Shown here in pieces: positions 33,051-44,150 of a DNA stretch of 64,000 bases. The notes under the pieces are model-generated. The model was not told the origin of the DNA, made no database searches, and saw nothing but the letters and a program-made list of their open reading frames with translations. The position numbers and the translations under genes are program-made. This DNA comes from Hanleya hanleyi (lineage: Eukaryota; Mollusca; Polyplacophora; Lepidopleurida; Hanleyidae). The stretch's first letter is position 1. The number at the start of each line of letters is the position of its first letter. The DNA lies in NCBI GenBank assembly GCA_036873755.1, contig JAVTVY010056984.1, forward strand, positions 62,001 to 126,000, written 5' to 3'.

Positions 33051-35958
33051 CTAGTGGATTATACGCTGGGCTGCTGCTAACGGGCCCAACGTAGTCACCC
33101 TGTCTGTTTGTACAGACATGTCCCTAAGATAATAGTCAGCGAAGGTAGAGTTCACAGTCCATGCACAGGATTGAACGATCTCGTCCAGTGACAAGCTTTT
33201 CCAGAGCGGCCAGGACGTAGCAATAGCTCTAATCTCATGAGATGATGCCTTCGACAATAGGGGAGGAGCATCGATGGCGAGTTGGTATGTCCAGTGTATC
33301 GTCTTCCTTAACCAAGATGCAACTGTATTTTTCGTAATGTCCGCAGATGCTCCCGGATGTAGTGATAGAAATAGGAGACGTCTAGATCCTCTCGTAGAGT
33401 CTGTTCTCTGTAAATAGCATCGTAGGGCTCTAACTGGACATAAGACTCTGTCGTTCTCCAGTGGTCCTACGAAGTCTGTAAGTGCTGGGATCTGATACAG
33501 TCTTTGAGCACATGGTCCCTGACGTGTTGATTCATTCTTGGCAATGAATTCCGGCATCGGACGAAAGGATATAGTTTTCCAACCTGCGGTCCATGTCCGG
33601 GAGCTGCGTTCCAATGCATGAAGTTCGGAGACTCTAGTGGCCAGGGCGAACGCTGTTAGGAAGACTGTCTTGTAAGACAGTGCCTTGATCGTAGCCGACT
33701 GTAACGGTTCAAATGGTGGGCGTAGAAATGCACTCAGTACAACTCCAAGGTCCCACTTTGGTAATAGTTGTCTTGTCCGGCGGGACTGTAAGGCGAAAGA
33801 CTGGATAAGAGCCGTAACGTTGATATCATGTCCAATATCAATTCCTGAAGTCAGCTTCATGACCCGGGATAACGCAGAACGATATCCTTCTATGGTGCTT
33901 AACTTGAATTCCTTGTCTCGATGCAGGTGCAACAGGAAATCGGCTATCACTGGAACAGAGGCAGTGTTGGGATCGATGTCTCTGGTCCCACACCAGGTAT
34001 GGAAGTAAGCCCACTTGGCCTGGTAAAGTCTAGAGGTGGATGGTCTGTTTGCTGTCGCCATCGCCTCTGTAACTGGCCTTGAAAACCCCTGGTCTGCAAG
34101 GGATTCCCTGATAATCTGCAGGCGTGAAGGTTGAGCCACTGTGGATCGTGGTGTAGGATACCCCGCCGTTGGTCTAGTAGTCGGCGCCACGGAGGTAGCT
34201 GACAAGGGAAGTCGGTCAGTAGCTGGACCAGTGATGGGAACCATGGGCGATGCGGCCACCACGGTACTATGAGCAGGATAACACTGTTGTGCTCCGTTAT
34301 CTTGTTCAAGACTGCCTGAATAAGCGCTATCGGTGGAAATGCGTAGGCGATGAGGTTGTCCCAACTGATTGACATGGCGTCGACTGCCCAGGCTAGCGGG
34401 TCGAGCATCGGGCTGACGAAGATTGGTAGCTGAGTATTGTCCCTTGTTGCGAACAGGTCTACTAGGGGCTGTTCCCAAATCGATGACACTTGACGAAAGG
34501 CCTCTGTGTGGAGATGCCACTCCGTTTGTAGGACTTTGCACAATGACGTTCAGGTGACCGGGTACGTGTCGTGCTCGGATCCGGCATCGATGATTCTGTG
34601 CCCAGGTGAAGAGAGACCACGTCTCCTGGAACAGTAGTCGGGACTTCGTTCCCCCCATCTTGTTGATGTAGCTTACTACTGTCGTGTTGTCCGATGCGAT
34701 CATCAGAGAGCTGTCGACCAGTTGAGGGCTCCAGTGCTGGACTGCCATGTTCACTGCTGTCATCTCCAGTACATTGATGTGTTGTGTCTTCTGTTGTGGA
34801 GACCACCTGCCGGCTATCTTCAACTCTCCCAGGTGGGCTCCCCAGCCCGTGAGTGATACGTCGGAGAATAGATTCTTGTTCGGCGGTGACCAGCGGAGTG
34901 GAATCCCGAACATGACGTTCTCCCTGGACTGCCACCATTCCAGAAACTGATGCAAGTGCTGAGGAACTGGTACTCGGGGGTTGATGGCCGAAGCTCGTAG
35001 ATACGGCTGCAGGTTGAACTGTAACGGTCGTAGCTGAAGTCGTCCGTACTGTGTCAGATCCTGAGTTGATGTCAGCAATCCCAGTAGACTTTGCCACAGA
35101 CGTAAGGGTTGTGATTGGGAAGATAAAAATCTTTGGATGATAACCTGTATCTTTGTCCAACGTTCTTCCGGGGGCAGGATGATCCGTTTCCGTGTGTCGA
35201 ATACTGCTCCGATGTATTGTCGTCTCTGAGCAGGCTCTAGTTCCGACTTCGTTGGATGTGGGATGAATCCGAGATACTTCAGGAGTTGAATGATGAATTG
35301 TATCTGGGACTTGAGTACTGACTTCCTTGACCCCCACACAAGGATGTCGTCGATGTATGCCTCTATGTTGATACCCCTTAGGTGAAGGAAGGCCATGATT
35401 GGTGACGTGATTCTTGTGAAGCACCAAGGGGCGATGGAGATGCCGAACGGCAGGACCTGCCACTCGAACCGTCTCCCGGCGATGATGAATCGAAGATATC
35501 GACGATGATGTTGATGAATGGGAACATGAAGGTATGCATCCTGGAGGTCGATGGAGGCTAGCCAATCGTCCGGTTGTAGGCGGGACCGTAATGCTGGAAC
35601 TGATGTCATTTTGAAGTGTGGAGGTGGCGCCAGAGTGTCGTTGAGCCGACGTAGGTCTATAATCATGCGAAGCTGATCTGTATCCTTCTTGGGAACGAGG
35701 AAGACAGAACTGTAAAATCCTGGACTTTCTTCTTCCGCGGGTAATTCTCTGACAGCGCCCTTGTCCAATAATACTTGTACTGATTCCAGTAGTGTCTGTA
35801 CATGTTCTGGCCGAACTGGAAGACGTGATGGTTTGGGTCTGGTGATGAGCCTGGGGTACTCCATCTCTGAGAGATCTGGTGACCCACTTGTCGTTTGTGA
35901 TAAGCTTCCAGTTCTGCCAGAAGATCCGTAGACGTCCGCCCACGACCGGATGATTGAA
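33051..35958 (-). pseudogene. DIRS pol: reverse transcriptase, RNase H and tyrosine recombinase, with frame breaks
   Basis: The main frame is 937 codons from ATG 35,864. Within it: RT motif A (DLQDAY, residues 106-111) and catalytic YIDD (170-173); RNase H acidic residues D335, E367 and D392; and a tyrosine recombinase with R744 (ATRVSEL), H876-x-x-R879 (HEIR) and Y912 (YYLRD). Three frame changes are visible. The N-terminal RT part (GGRLRIFWQNWKLITNDKW) lies in another frame at 35,958-35,874. Between about 34,544 and about 34,110 the family-like reading (TEWHLHTEAF, DPLAWAVDAMSISW) is in a third frame (34,543 onward) while the main frame stays open by chance. All catalytic residues are present, so the copy is young but not obviously able to make one full protein. 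Confidence 0.85.
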
Positions 35959-36022
35959 TACTTGAAATTCTGGAAGGATGAAAGGATGATGATGATGGGT
36001 TAAAAGTTGAGGCTGGGAACCG

Positions 36023-37114
36023 TCAATTCCGACGGTCGGGCTTTCCTCTGCCCCAGTCGGAAGATTTTGCTCCTCTGCCACGAAACTGTCCTTTCCCGTA
36101 GGGACGAAAATTCTGCTGGCTGTCCTGCTTGTGTAGACTGCCTGAGTCCTGACGTGACTGCTGTGCAGAACGTCCTCCTCTGGTCGACTTGCCTTGACCT
36201 TTACCCTTGCCCTTGACTTTGCCTTTGCTGTAAGCCAGGGCTCCGATAATGCGGGAAGTCTTCTCGTCATTGACGGCAGGCATGACCGTAGAGATGGCTT
36301 GGTTAAAGAGATACTCGGATGATAGGGGTTGCTGTACCAGTTCGTTCTTTACTGAATCCAAAACCTCGGATTTGGGATGTTTCAGGTATGGAGCTCGTCG
36401 AGCCTGCACCATCGTAGCGTAGGTAAAAGCCCCTGTATCCATGAGATCCACGTTGGCCTTGTTCATGGAGTCGATAAAGGCGCTGAGGAAATCCATCTTG
36501 GGCCGTGAGAAGGTCAGGGATCCGTCTTTATGCTTCTTGTCTGGATCCTGCATCACCCTGGAAATAGCCGTCAGGAACCAATCGGAGTATGATGTAATTC
36601 TGTGTTGTGTCGGCATCATGTCCTCCACAGCACAGGCCTGCTTCTGTTGGAGTACCACCGCTGGTGTCTTCGTGAAGTTCAACAGTCTGTCAAGATCCGG
36701 GTCCGACTTCGGGGCCTTGAACGGTAGGTTGTCTCCGTGAAGGGTATAAGTCTTGAAAGGACCGGGTTTCTGGAGAGATTTCTGAGTCTTCAATTGTCGA
36801 TCCAGTACGTCATATAGGGTGGCTGATGCCGGAGATGGTGCGCAGGTAGGCGTAGCTTCCTCCTCAGAAGGCTTGTTCAGGCCGTAGAGAGATGCCGCTG
36901 TAAGTTTTCTCCGTTTCCGGGCGGGATCAGCAAGTTGCTTGTCATCGCCGGCCACCGGTCTGGGCATCTCTGGAATCAGCGTGTGTACCGCCGCTATCCT
37001 GGCTTTGAAAGGTATCGCGTCCTTATTCTTGTCTTCTACCTCCGTCTGATGGGAGGGAGGTGACTGTATGAGATGAGGATGCCGAAGAAGTGGAACGTCG
37101 TGCGTGATCCTCAT
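36023..37114 (-). CDS. DIRS ORF1, C-terminal part
   Basis: 363 codons; the C-terminal third is basic and Gly/Arg/Ser-rich (KGKGKGQGKSTRGGR, RGRGAKSSDWGRGK), fitting a nucleic-acid-binding gag-like protein. It overlaps the upstream frame by 92 bases in another phase. Its first 20 or so residues are weak, so it was probably joined to the upstream ORF1 part by a single indel near 37,050, or by frameshifting. Confidence 0.65.
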   Translation of the reverse strand: MRITHDVPLLRHPHLIQSPPSHQTEVEDKNKDAIPFKARIAAVHTLIPEMPRPVAGDDKQLADPARKRRKLTAASLYGLNKPSEEEATPTCAPSPASATLYDVLDRQLKTQKSLQKPGPFKTYTLHGDNLPFKAPKSDPDLDRLLNFTKTPAVVLQQKQACAVEDMMPTQHRITSYSDWFLTAISRVMQDPDKKHKDGSLTFSRPKMDFLSAFIDSMNKANVDLMDTGAFTYATMVQARRAPYLKHPKSEVLDSVKNELVQQPLSSEYLFNQAISTVMPAVNDEKTSRIIGALAYSKGKVKGKGKGQGKSTRGGRSAQQSRQDSGSLHKQDSQQNFRPYGKGQFRGRGAKSSDWGRGKPDRRN

Positions 37115-38624
37115 AGTCCGAACCTGAATCTGCGTCGCTAGAAGAATGGGGTCGTGTCATCTCACGGGTCTCCGGTGAAGGAACCTCTGCCCCGGTAAGG
37201 GGGTGTGTAGCCGGGAGATGACTGTGCTTCTTGACCAGGCTTGCCGTGGAAGGTATCCATGGAGCAGAAGTCTGTTCCTTGGGTGCAGTGGAGTGGTGAT
37301 CCACGGGTTCTTGTTCATCTCTGGACTTCCCTTTATCCCGATGCTCCGGTCTATCCCGATGCTCCGGGCTACGTCGTGCTTGTTGACGGGAAACCGGTGA
37401 ACGGCTTCTCCCTCGTCTGGTGTAAGGTCGCTCCGGAGTATGGTCCCTGTAGTGACGACTCCGGTAGGCTGGACTGGGTGAAGGGGTCCGACGTCTAGGA
37501 TGGTCTTTCTCCCGATGATGACGTTCAGGATAGGAATCTCGGCGTTGTAATGGTGTACGACTTCGTCTACGAGACCTGCTTGCCGTAGTACCGGGGTACG
37601 GCTCCGTTGTGCGGGTCCGAGCTGAAGTAGAGGCCGGCTCACGGCGTTCTGGCTGAGTCCGTTCCTCATAAGTCCGTGTCCTCTTGGATGTGGAGTCCCG
37701 GTGATCTGTATAAGTCCGTTCTGCTTGAGTCCGTGACTTGTCAGATGTAGATTCTCGGCGTGCTGGATAGGTCCGTGTTGTCTCCCGCTCCGGGGTACGG
37801 CTCCGGACTGTAGTTTCTTCCCGAGGTGCCGTTGTACGGCTCTCTGGATAGGGCCGTGATGTGTTGGAGTCCCGGTGCTCTCTGTAGGCCCTTGGCTTGT
37901 CCGACTCCCGGCGTTCCGTATAGGGCCGTGACTTTTCTGTGCCGTGATCCCGGTGAGCTGTGCTTGTGCCGGGGTCCCGCTGTGGTGATGGAGTCCGTGG
38001 TCTTGATAGCCGGACTGCCTTCTCCGCCGTGTCCGTCTGTGTCTCTGGGGTACGGCGTTTCTTGAACGGGTCCCTGTTAGAAGACTGTTCTTCCTTGGGT
38101 TGTGGAGACTTGGATGAACGGGAGTTGATATCCGAGGACTCGGCTTGATCCGTGTCTGTGACGGGGCTGTCTAGTAGAGTCCGTGTCATCAGTTTTGTCG
38201 GTGCAGTCGCAGTAATCCGTATCGCCGTGGCTTGGGCTTGACTGGTCTGCACTTTGTCCTTTGAAGGTACCGTCGACTGTAAGACTGTGCCACTGGGCTG
38301 TATATATGGGCTTGCCGTTGTCGCTAAAGTTGAGTCCTCATTTAGCGATAGGTCGTAGATAAGGGCCTGGTTAGCTTCTGCTTTCTCAGTAGGTCCTTTC
38401 TTTTGATCGCCGGCTGCCCTCAGTAGTTGACTACGTCTCGCTGTAGCGTAGTTCACCCAGGTAGAGTCGTCCCAGCCTATACATTCGGCACAGGTAGTTA
38501 GCCTGTAGCATATCTGTGCCCTGCATTTAAAACAAAAAGAATGTGAGTCCTTTACAGGCCAAAACTGACGACATGATTCATATCTCTTACTATTCTTGAT
38601 AGTTTGGGTGACTACGTTAGCCAT
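37023..38624 (-). CDS. DIRS ORF1, N-terminal part (gag-like)
   Basis: 533 codons from ATG 38,624. The N terminus has clustered Cys residues (FCFKCRAQICYRLTTCAEC), possibly a zinc-binding motif; the rest is strongly charged and Arg/Ser/Pro-rich (many RDS, RTRT and PERR blocks), predicted disordered. Such proteins precede the RT in DIRS elements and are presumed to bind RNA. It ends out of phase with the next ORF. Confidence 0.7.
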   Translation of the reverse strand: MANVVTQTIKNSKRYESCRQFWPVKDSHSFCFKCRAQICYRLTTCAECIGWDDSTWVNYATARRSQLLRAAGDQKKGPTEKAEANQALIYDLSLNEDSTLATTASPYIQPSGTVLQSTVPSKDKVQTSQAQATAIRITATAPTKLMTRTLLDSPVTDTDQAESSDINSRSSKSPQPKEEQSSNRDPFKKRRTPETQTDTAEKAVRLSRPRTPSPQRDPGTSTAHRDHGTEKSRPYTERRESDKPRAYREHRDSNTSRPYPESRTTAPREETTVRSRTPERETTRTYPARRESTSDKSRTQAERTYTDHRDSTSKRTRTYEERTQPERREPASTSARTRTTEPYPGTTASRSRRRSRTPLQRRDSYPERHHREKDHPRRRTPSPSPAYRSRHYRDHTPERPYTRRGRSRSPVSRQQARRSPEHRDRPEHRDKGKSRDEQEPVDHHSTAPKEQTSAPWIPSTASLVKKHSHLPATHPLTGAEVPSPETREMTRPHSSSDADSGSDYEDHARRSTSSASSSHTVTSLPSDGGRRQE

Positions 38625-38840
38625 ACTGACTTACTTGACCAAAAAAATAACCCTAGGGTGCGTCTATAATAAGCCAAAAGTTACTGTTTACAGGAGCTCT
38701 TCAAAACAGGTCTTGTAACCAAGACTGCAAAGGAAAAAGAGGAATGGACATGCGCGGAGAGCACGCCACCTGGCGGACGATCGACGCAGCGATCAGGGGA
38801 GATAATTTTGTTTGCAGTAGATCTCCAAATGGAGGAATTA

Positions 38841-38880
38841 TGGCATTAAGTGATAACAGGTGAAGATTTGAGAAATAAAC
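38841..38880. repeat. Right 40-bp inverted terminal repeat of the DIRS element
   Basis: Pairs perfectly with 32,673-32,712. The outer edge (AGAAATAAAC) abuts element C sequence. Confidence 0.9.
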
Positions 38881-39544
38881 TTTGACCGTTTCGGTTCGAA
38901 ACCCTTACCATCGTGTTCTAAATGACGAGACGTGAAAAACAAATCCAAACAACCCATATCACAATGAACGTGTGTGAATTTCCCAGGTTGAACCTATACC
39001 CCAATATAGCCAGTATGGGACTATATGGGCTATATGGTACTTTTCCAAAAATGTCACCGTTGCGCTCAGAGACCCTTCCCATCGTGTTCTAAATGACGGG
39101 ACGTGAAAAACAAATCCAAACAACCCATATCACAATGAACGTGTGTGAATGTCCCAGGTTGAACCTATACCCCCATATAGCCAGTATAGGACTACATGGG
39201 GCTATATACAGATCTCGGGTGACTTTTCCCAAAAATTTCACCGATTCACTCCGGGACCCCTCCCATTGTGTTTTTCTCGGTGAGACGAGAAAAACGAGAC
39301 CCCACAACCCATAGTAACACCCACAAAAAAAATTGACCACCCCTCCCCCCATATAGCCAGTATGAGCCTATATACAGACCTCGGTGACTTTTCCCAAAAA
39401 TTTCACCGATTCGCTCCGGGACACCTTCCATTGTGTTTTTCTCGGCGAGACGAGAAAAACGAGACCCCACCACCCATAGCAACACCCACAAAAAAAAAAT
39501 TGACCACCCCTCCCCGGTAGTTACTCCATGTAAGGGAGCACGAG

Positions 39545-39850
39545 AATTCTCTGTGTTATTATATACAGTTGATCTTCGTGACTGGTGGAAGTCTCCCTGC
39601 GTGGGATCATACATTATATTGAAACATGTACATGTAACAGCTATGGTTGGAAATATTATCAGGTTCATTGTCCCTTGTAAGACGACAGTGTTAAAACGAC
39701 ATATATGGGGAAGCACGACTATTCTCCTGCCAGAGCGACAGTTTGAGAAACGACACTTCATAATTAAGATATGTATATTTTCTACAGCGACACACTGAAA
39801 ACGACAGTTTGATTAAATCATGTGACAGCAATGCTCTGTGTTGTTACCTG
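39545..39850. repeat. Single copy of the 42.8-44.1 kb satellite family
   Basis: Shares CTGACTGGTGGA-type, ACAGCTATGGTTGGAAATATT and GACGACAGTGTTAAAACGAC stretches with the array at 42.8-44.1 kb. It abuts the truncated right end of element C at 39,511. Confidence 0.8.
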
Positions 39851-40602
39851 CGGCACGCAGGTCTACGGGAGGCTCGCGTTGTTGTTGTTCTTGTTCTTCT
39901 TGTGACTTTTTGAAATGCGCATGCGCTAAGAGAGTGTGATCTCTGCCACACTTTTCTTTTCAACCTCCAATCTCACATGACAACACTGCATTCAAGCGCG
40001 TTTGAATTCATTTGCAACTATATTCGGTGGAATGAATTATTGCTTCGTTGATTTCCGTTCAGACTTCAATTCTCTTACGTCAGTCGCTTTAAAGCTGTCG
40101 GTCGTCACATCAGTCACTGTCTTCAGATATTACCATTTTCATTGAACAGTATGCAAATGTATACACAATTTAAGATCCTTGGATTTCTTATATACCAAAG
40201 AAGATGAGCCGCAACCTTGTCGGTGGTTCAGCTAATTTGCATACAGTCCCAGGCGACTGTCTTAGAAAGTAGAAAAATAAGTTCACTACTTCTAGTAATC
40301 ATTTTATCTACCCAATCTAGATAAAACACAAATTGGCGAAGAAGCATAACAAGTAACGCATTATCATTATGATTAACATTGAATAATACTTGGTATCAAA
40401 TTATAGATCATGCATCATAAAAACAAACGCAACAATTACGTTTCAGAAGTAAGCGGAACAACTCAGCAACTTTCACCGAATAAAGATGTTTAACTTTACC
40501 CCCAAGCAATTCGCATATATGGAAATATGTTTTGAAAGGAAGAATAATTTAACCCTCTGTGGGAATCGAAACAATGACCCTCCAATCCCTGGACTTGCAC
40601 TT
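39851..40602. other. No gene recognised
   Basis: AT-rich sequence without long frames; nothing supportable seen. Confidence 0.4.
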
Positions 40603-41644
40603 AATGTCTTAGCTATACCGACTCATTGATAATACTCAAAACTGACTTTATGCGCAAACGGTTTTATAATACATAAATGACTATGTACTATTTAATGAGT
40701 CCGACAACCCTATGCGCGAACAGTACATCATAGTTATATTGTGTACTTTCGGTTACAAGCATGAAATTTGGCACATAGCTATTTCGAATGATCCTCTTTC
40801 GGAACCAGTCCCTCTATCCTCATTCTCGCAAGCCAGGGCCTTGCTTCGCTGGTATTGATGTTCTCGTCCTCTTCCGCACTCATAATCCCTTTAGAATTGC
40901 ATTAATCACTTCCGTAAAATCAATACTTATGTGTATCAGCAGACAACGGGCAGAAACATGTTGCATTTGACATCATTCTCTCAAGTCAGAGCCCATTTCT
41001 GCTAGAACTTACTGGTTCTACACTTCACAATTTACGTTACTTTGTCAATCAGTTTTACGAATGAAATTACGTCATATATTAGCAGATACTGACCATAAAA
41101 GCGATCTATTTGACCTCGTTGTCAATGTCTTAGCTATACCGACTCATTGATAATACTCAAAACTGACTTTATGCGCAAACGGTTTTATAATACATAAATG
41201 ACTATGTAGTACTTAATGAGTCCGACAACCCTATGCGCGAACAGTACATCATAGTTATATTGTGTACTTTCGGTTACAAGCATGAAATTTGGCACATAGC
41301 TATTTCGAATGATCCTCTTTCGGAACACAGTCCCTCTATCCTCATTCTCGCAAGCCAGGGCCTTGCTTCGCTGGTATTGATGTTCTCGTCCTCTTCCGCA
41401 CCCATAATCCCTTTAGAATTGCATTAATCACTTCCGTAAAATCAATACTTATGTGTATCAGCAGACAACGGGCAGAAACATGTTGCATTTGACATCATTC
41501 TCTCAAGTCAGAGCCAATTTCTGCTAGAACTTACTGGTTCTACACTTCACAATTTACGTTACTTTGTCAATCAATTTTACGAATGAAATTACGTCATATA
41601 TTAGCAGATACTGACCATAAAAGCGATCTATTTGATCTCGTTGT
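40603..41644. repeat. 521-bp tandem duplication
   Basis: 40,603-41,123 and 41,124-41,644 are near-identical direct copies; only a handful of single-base changes are visible (for example TACTATTTAATG against TAGTACTTAATG). Short frames at the same place in both copies are not convincing genes. Confidence 0.9.
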
Positions 41645-42790
41645 CAAAAGCTAGGACCTTGATTTCCTTGAGTTTTTTAAATTTATTTTGATACCTTTCA
41701 TATTGACTTGGAAGTCATTTTCGCGAATGCAATAATTTGATGTACCAAAAGATAATAACGAGAATTCGACATGATTCTCTTATACACACAGACCTTGTTT
41801 AGTGAACTAACCCTGAAATTTCGCACTTAAATCACCTCCCGAATGACTTAATGACAAACATATTCGCGAATTGATTATAGGGCGATATCCATAGATACTG
41901 ACAAGAAATGTTTCTTATTTGCAGAATTTGACTTAAAAAAAAAAATTAATAAAATTATCAACCTTCGAAAAGGCTTGACCAAACATGTCGGATGAGGTGA
42001 TATCTCCTAAGGATGAAATAGGTAATCATTATGATTTGTATAGAAGGAGCAAACCATGTATTGATATTGGCTTGCTGCATGGAAAAGAGTGTCAAGGTAC
42101 CGTATTTAGTTTGCAGATGATAACGCACATAAATGCAGAAACTTAATTTATTATTCTAATCGAATATCAAGACTGTCACAGGCCTCAATTTGAATCGTGA
42201 AAAATGTCATTATGCCTCTTGAACAGTTCGATAAAGCCTTCAACCCCATTCCATAGTTTCACAGATCAAAGTGATAGACCTGATAATAAGTTCATTGAAA
42301 ATTAACTTTGACGGAAATATAAATTTTCCATTTTGCTCGGCAAAGTAAGCGAGAAGGGAGACTGAAGAGCGTAGATGTTCGCGCTATGACTAAATCCTTG
42401 AAATTTGTTTGGATTTCCAAATATTTGAAAGCCTTTTTGATTTGCAAAAATCAACGGCTGAACGGAATGTTTTGAAACTTGGAATTCACGATACTTGTAC
42501 CAAGACATTGCCAAAGCGATTATTGTGACTTCGTCTGTCAATTCAGTATAGACGGCACGGACCAGTCAACATCGTCGGATTTTGAACGAGGAAAGCGAAT
42601 ATATATATATTGTGTCAAATCTATTAGTCAATTCCTGCAATTGTGGGTTAGAAGTTGAAAATTACTTCCCTTGGCATGAAAACACTTGCAGATGGCGCTT
42701 TTTTTCTACAATTACCACTACCTCGGCTGATATGTCTTTCACTGTATTATTGCCACTGCCGCAGGTTTTGACTACAATGTAGTCATTTCT
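41645..42790. other. No gene recognised
   Basis: AT-rich; short frames only. Confidence 0.4.
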
Positions 42791-42794
42791 CACT

Positions 42795-44150
42795 TGTTAT
42801 ATACCGATCTTCCTGACTGGTGGAGGTCTCCCTGTGTGAAATCATACATGTACTTGTGAATTTTTCTAAAGAAGACACTTTTCATTGAAACATGTACATG
42901 TAACAGCTATGATTGGAAATATTATGCGGGCCATTGTCCCTTGTAAGACGACAGTGTTAAAACGGCACATATGTGGGAGCAGGACTATTCTCCTGCCAGA
43001 GCGACAGTCTGGGAAACGACACTTCATAAGATATGTATATTTTCTGCAGCGACACTATGAAAACGACACTTTCCTTGAATTAAATATTGCAAGTATGGTT
43101 GAAAATATTACCAGGTCTATTTTCACTTCCAAGACAGTGTTAAAACGACATATATGAGAAAGCAGGACTATTGTCCTGCCAGAGCGAGAGTCTAGGAAAT
43201 GACACTTCATAAGATATGTATATTTTCTACAGCGACACACTAAAAACGACACTTTCATTGAATTATATATATTGTAAGCATGGTTGAAAATATTGCCAGG
43301 GGCATTGTCACTTGTACGACGACAGTGTTAAAACGACACTTCATAAGATATGTATATTTTCTACAGCGACACTCTGAAAACGACAGTTTGTTTAAATGAT
43401 GTGACAGCAATGCTGTGTGTTATTATATATAGTGGATCTTCCTGAATGGTGGAGGTGTCCCTATGTGGAATCATACATGTACATGTATATGAATTTTTCT
43501 AAAGACCAGACTTTTCATTGAAACATGTACATGTAACAGTTATGGTTGGAAATATTAATCGGACCATTCTCCCTATTAAGACGACAGTGTTAAAACGACA
43601 CATATGGGGGAGCAGAACTATTCTCCTGCCAGAGCGACAGTCTGGGAAACGACACTTCATAAGATATGTATATTTTCTACAGCGACACACTAAAAACGAC
43701 ACTTTCATTGAATTATATATTGTAAGCATGGTTGAAAATATTACCAGGGGCATTGTTACTTGTATGACGACAGTGTTAAAACGACACTTCACAAGATATG
43801 TATATTTTCTACAGCGACACACTAAAAACGACACTTTCATTGATTTATATATTGTAAGCATGGTTGAAAATATTACCAGGGGCATTGTTACTTGTATGAC
43901 GACAGTGTTAAAACGACACTTCATAAGATATGTATATTTTCTACAGCGACACAATAAAAACGACACTTTCATTGAATTATATATTGTAAGCATGGTTGAA
44001 AATATTACCAGGGGCATTGTCACTTGCACGACGACAGTGTTAAAACGACACTTTATAAGATATGTATATTTTCTACAGCGACACACTGAAAACGACAGTT
44101 TGATTAAATCATGGACAGCAATGCTCTGTGTTGTTATATACTGATAATTT
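42795..44150. repeat. 132-bp satellite nested in ~630-bp higher-order units
   Basis: Basic unit of 132 bp with CATAAGATATGTATATTTTC, GCGACACACTAAAAACGACA and TGGTTGAAAATATTACCAGG. Units start near 43,650, 43,780, 43,910 and 44,045. A larger block (42,795-43,430; 43,415-44,140) begins with a CTGGTGGAGGT stretch. Because 132 is a multiple of three, frames of about 200 codons are open on both strands, but none starts with a convincing ATG and the translation just repeats 44 residues. Confidence 0.9.

Larger units (their letters stand above)
32378..38880 (-). mobile_element. DIRS-like tyrosine-recombinase retrotransposon inserted in element C
   Basis: Host sequence CTTTTCCAAAAAATT on the left joins TTTGACCGTTTCGGTTCG on the right, exactly as in the uninterrupted left arm near 24,465-24,495, so the whole 6,503-bp stretch is the insertion. 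It encodes, on the minus strand, a gag-like ORF1 and a reverse transcriptase-RNase H-tyrosine recombinase. There is no target duplication to speak of, as expected for tyrosine-recombinase integration. The left end has an extra hairpin module. All long ORFs carry frame breaks, so this copy is probably inactive. Confidence 0.9.
23855..39511. mobile_element. Element C: giant palindrome carrying four zinc-finger gene copies, interrupted by a DIRS element
   Basis: The left arm (23,855 to about 28,030) pairs with a right arm (about 28,490-32,377 and 38,881-39,511) once the 6.5-kb DIRS insertion is removed. Order in each arm, outside in: TATATGGGGG blocks; one or two NRF-1 palindromes; CRE modules; a poly(A)/CCAAT module; the intact zinc-finger gene; a 20-bp repeat array; and a broken zinc-finger gene. 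Most modules are shared with elements A and B, so B looks like a deletion derivative. The right arm stops abruptly at 39,511 against an unrelated satellite, so the true right end is lost. Confidence 0.8.

Noticed and set aside
34462..36270. 602-codon minus-strand frame in the DIRS element
   Set aside because: Mostly a shadow of the pol frame; only about residues 105-133 look like true RT N-terminal sequence, and these are included in the pol entry.
43499..44144. 195- and 208-codon frames on opposite strands
   Set aside because: Both are the 132-bp satellite read in phase and lack a convincing start.
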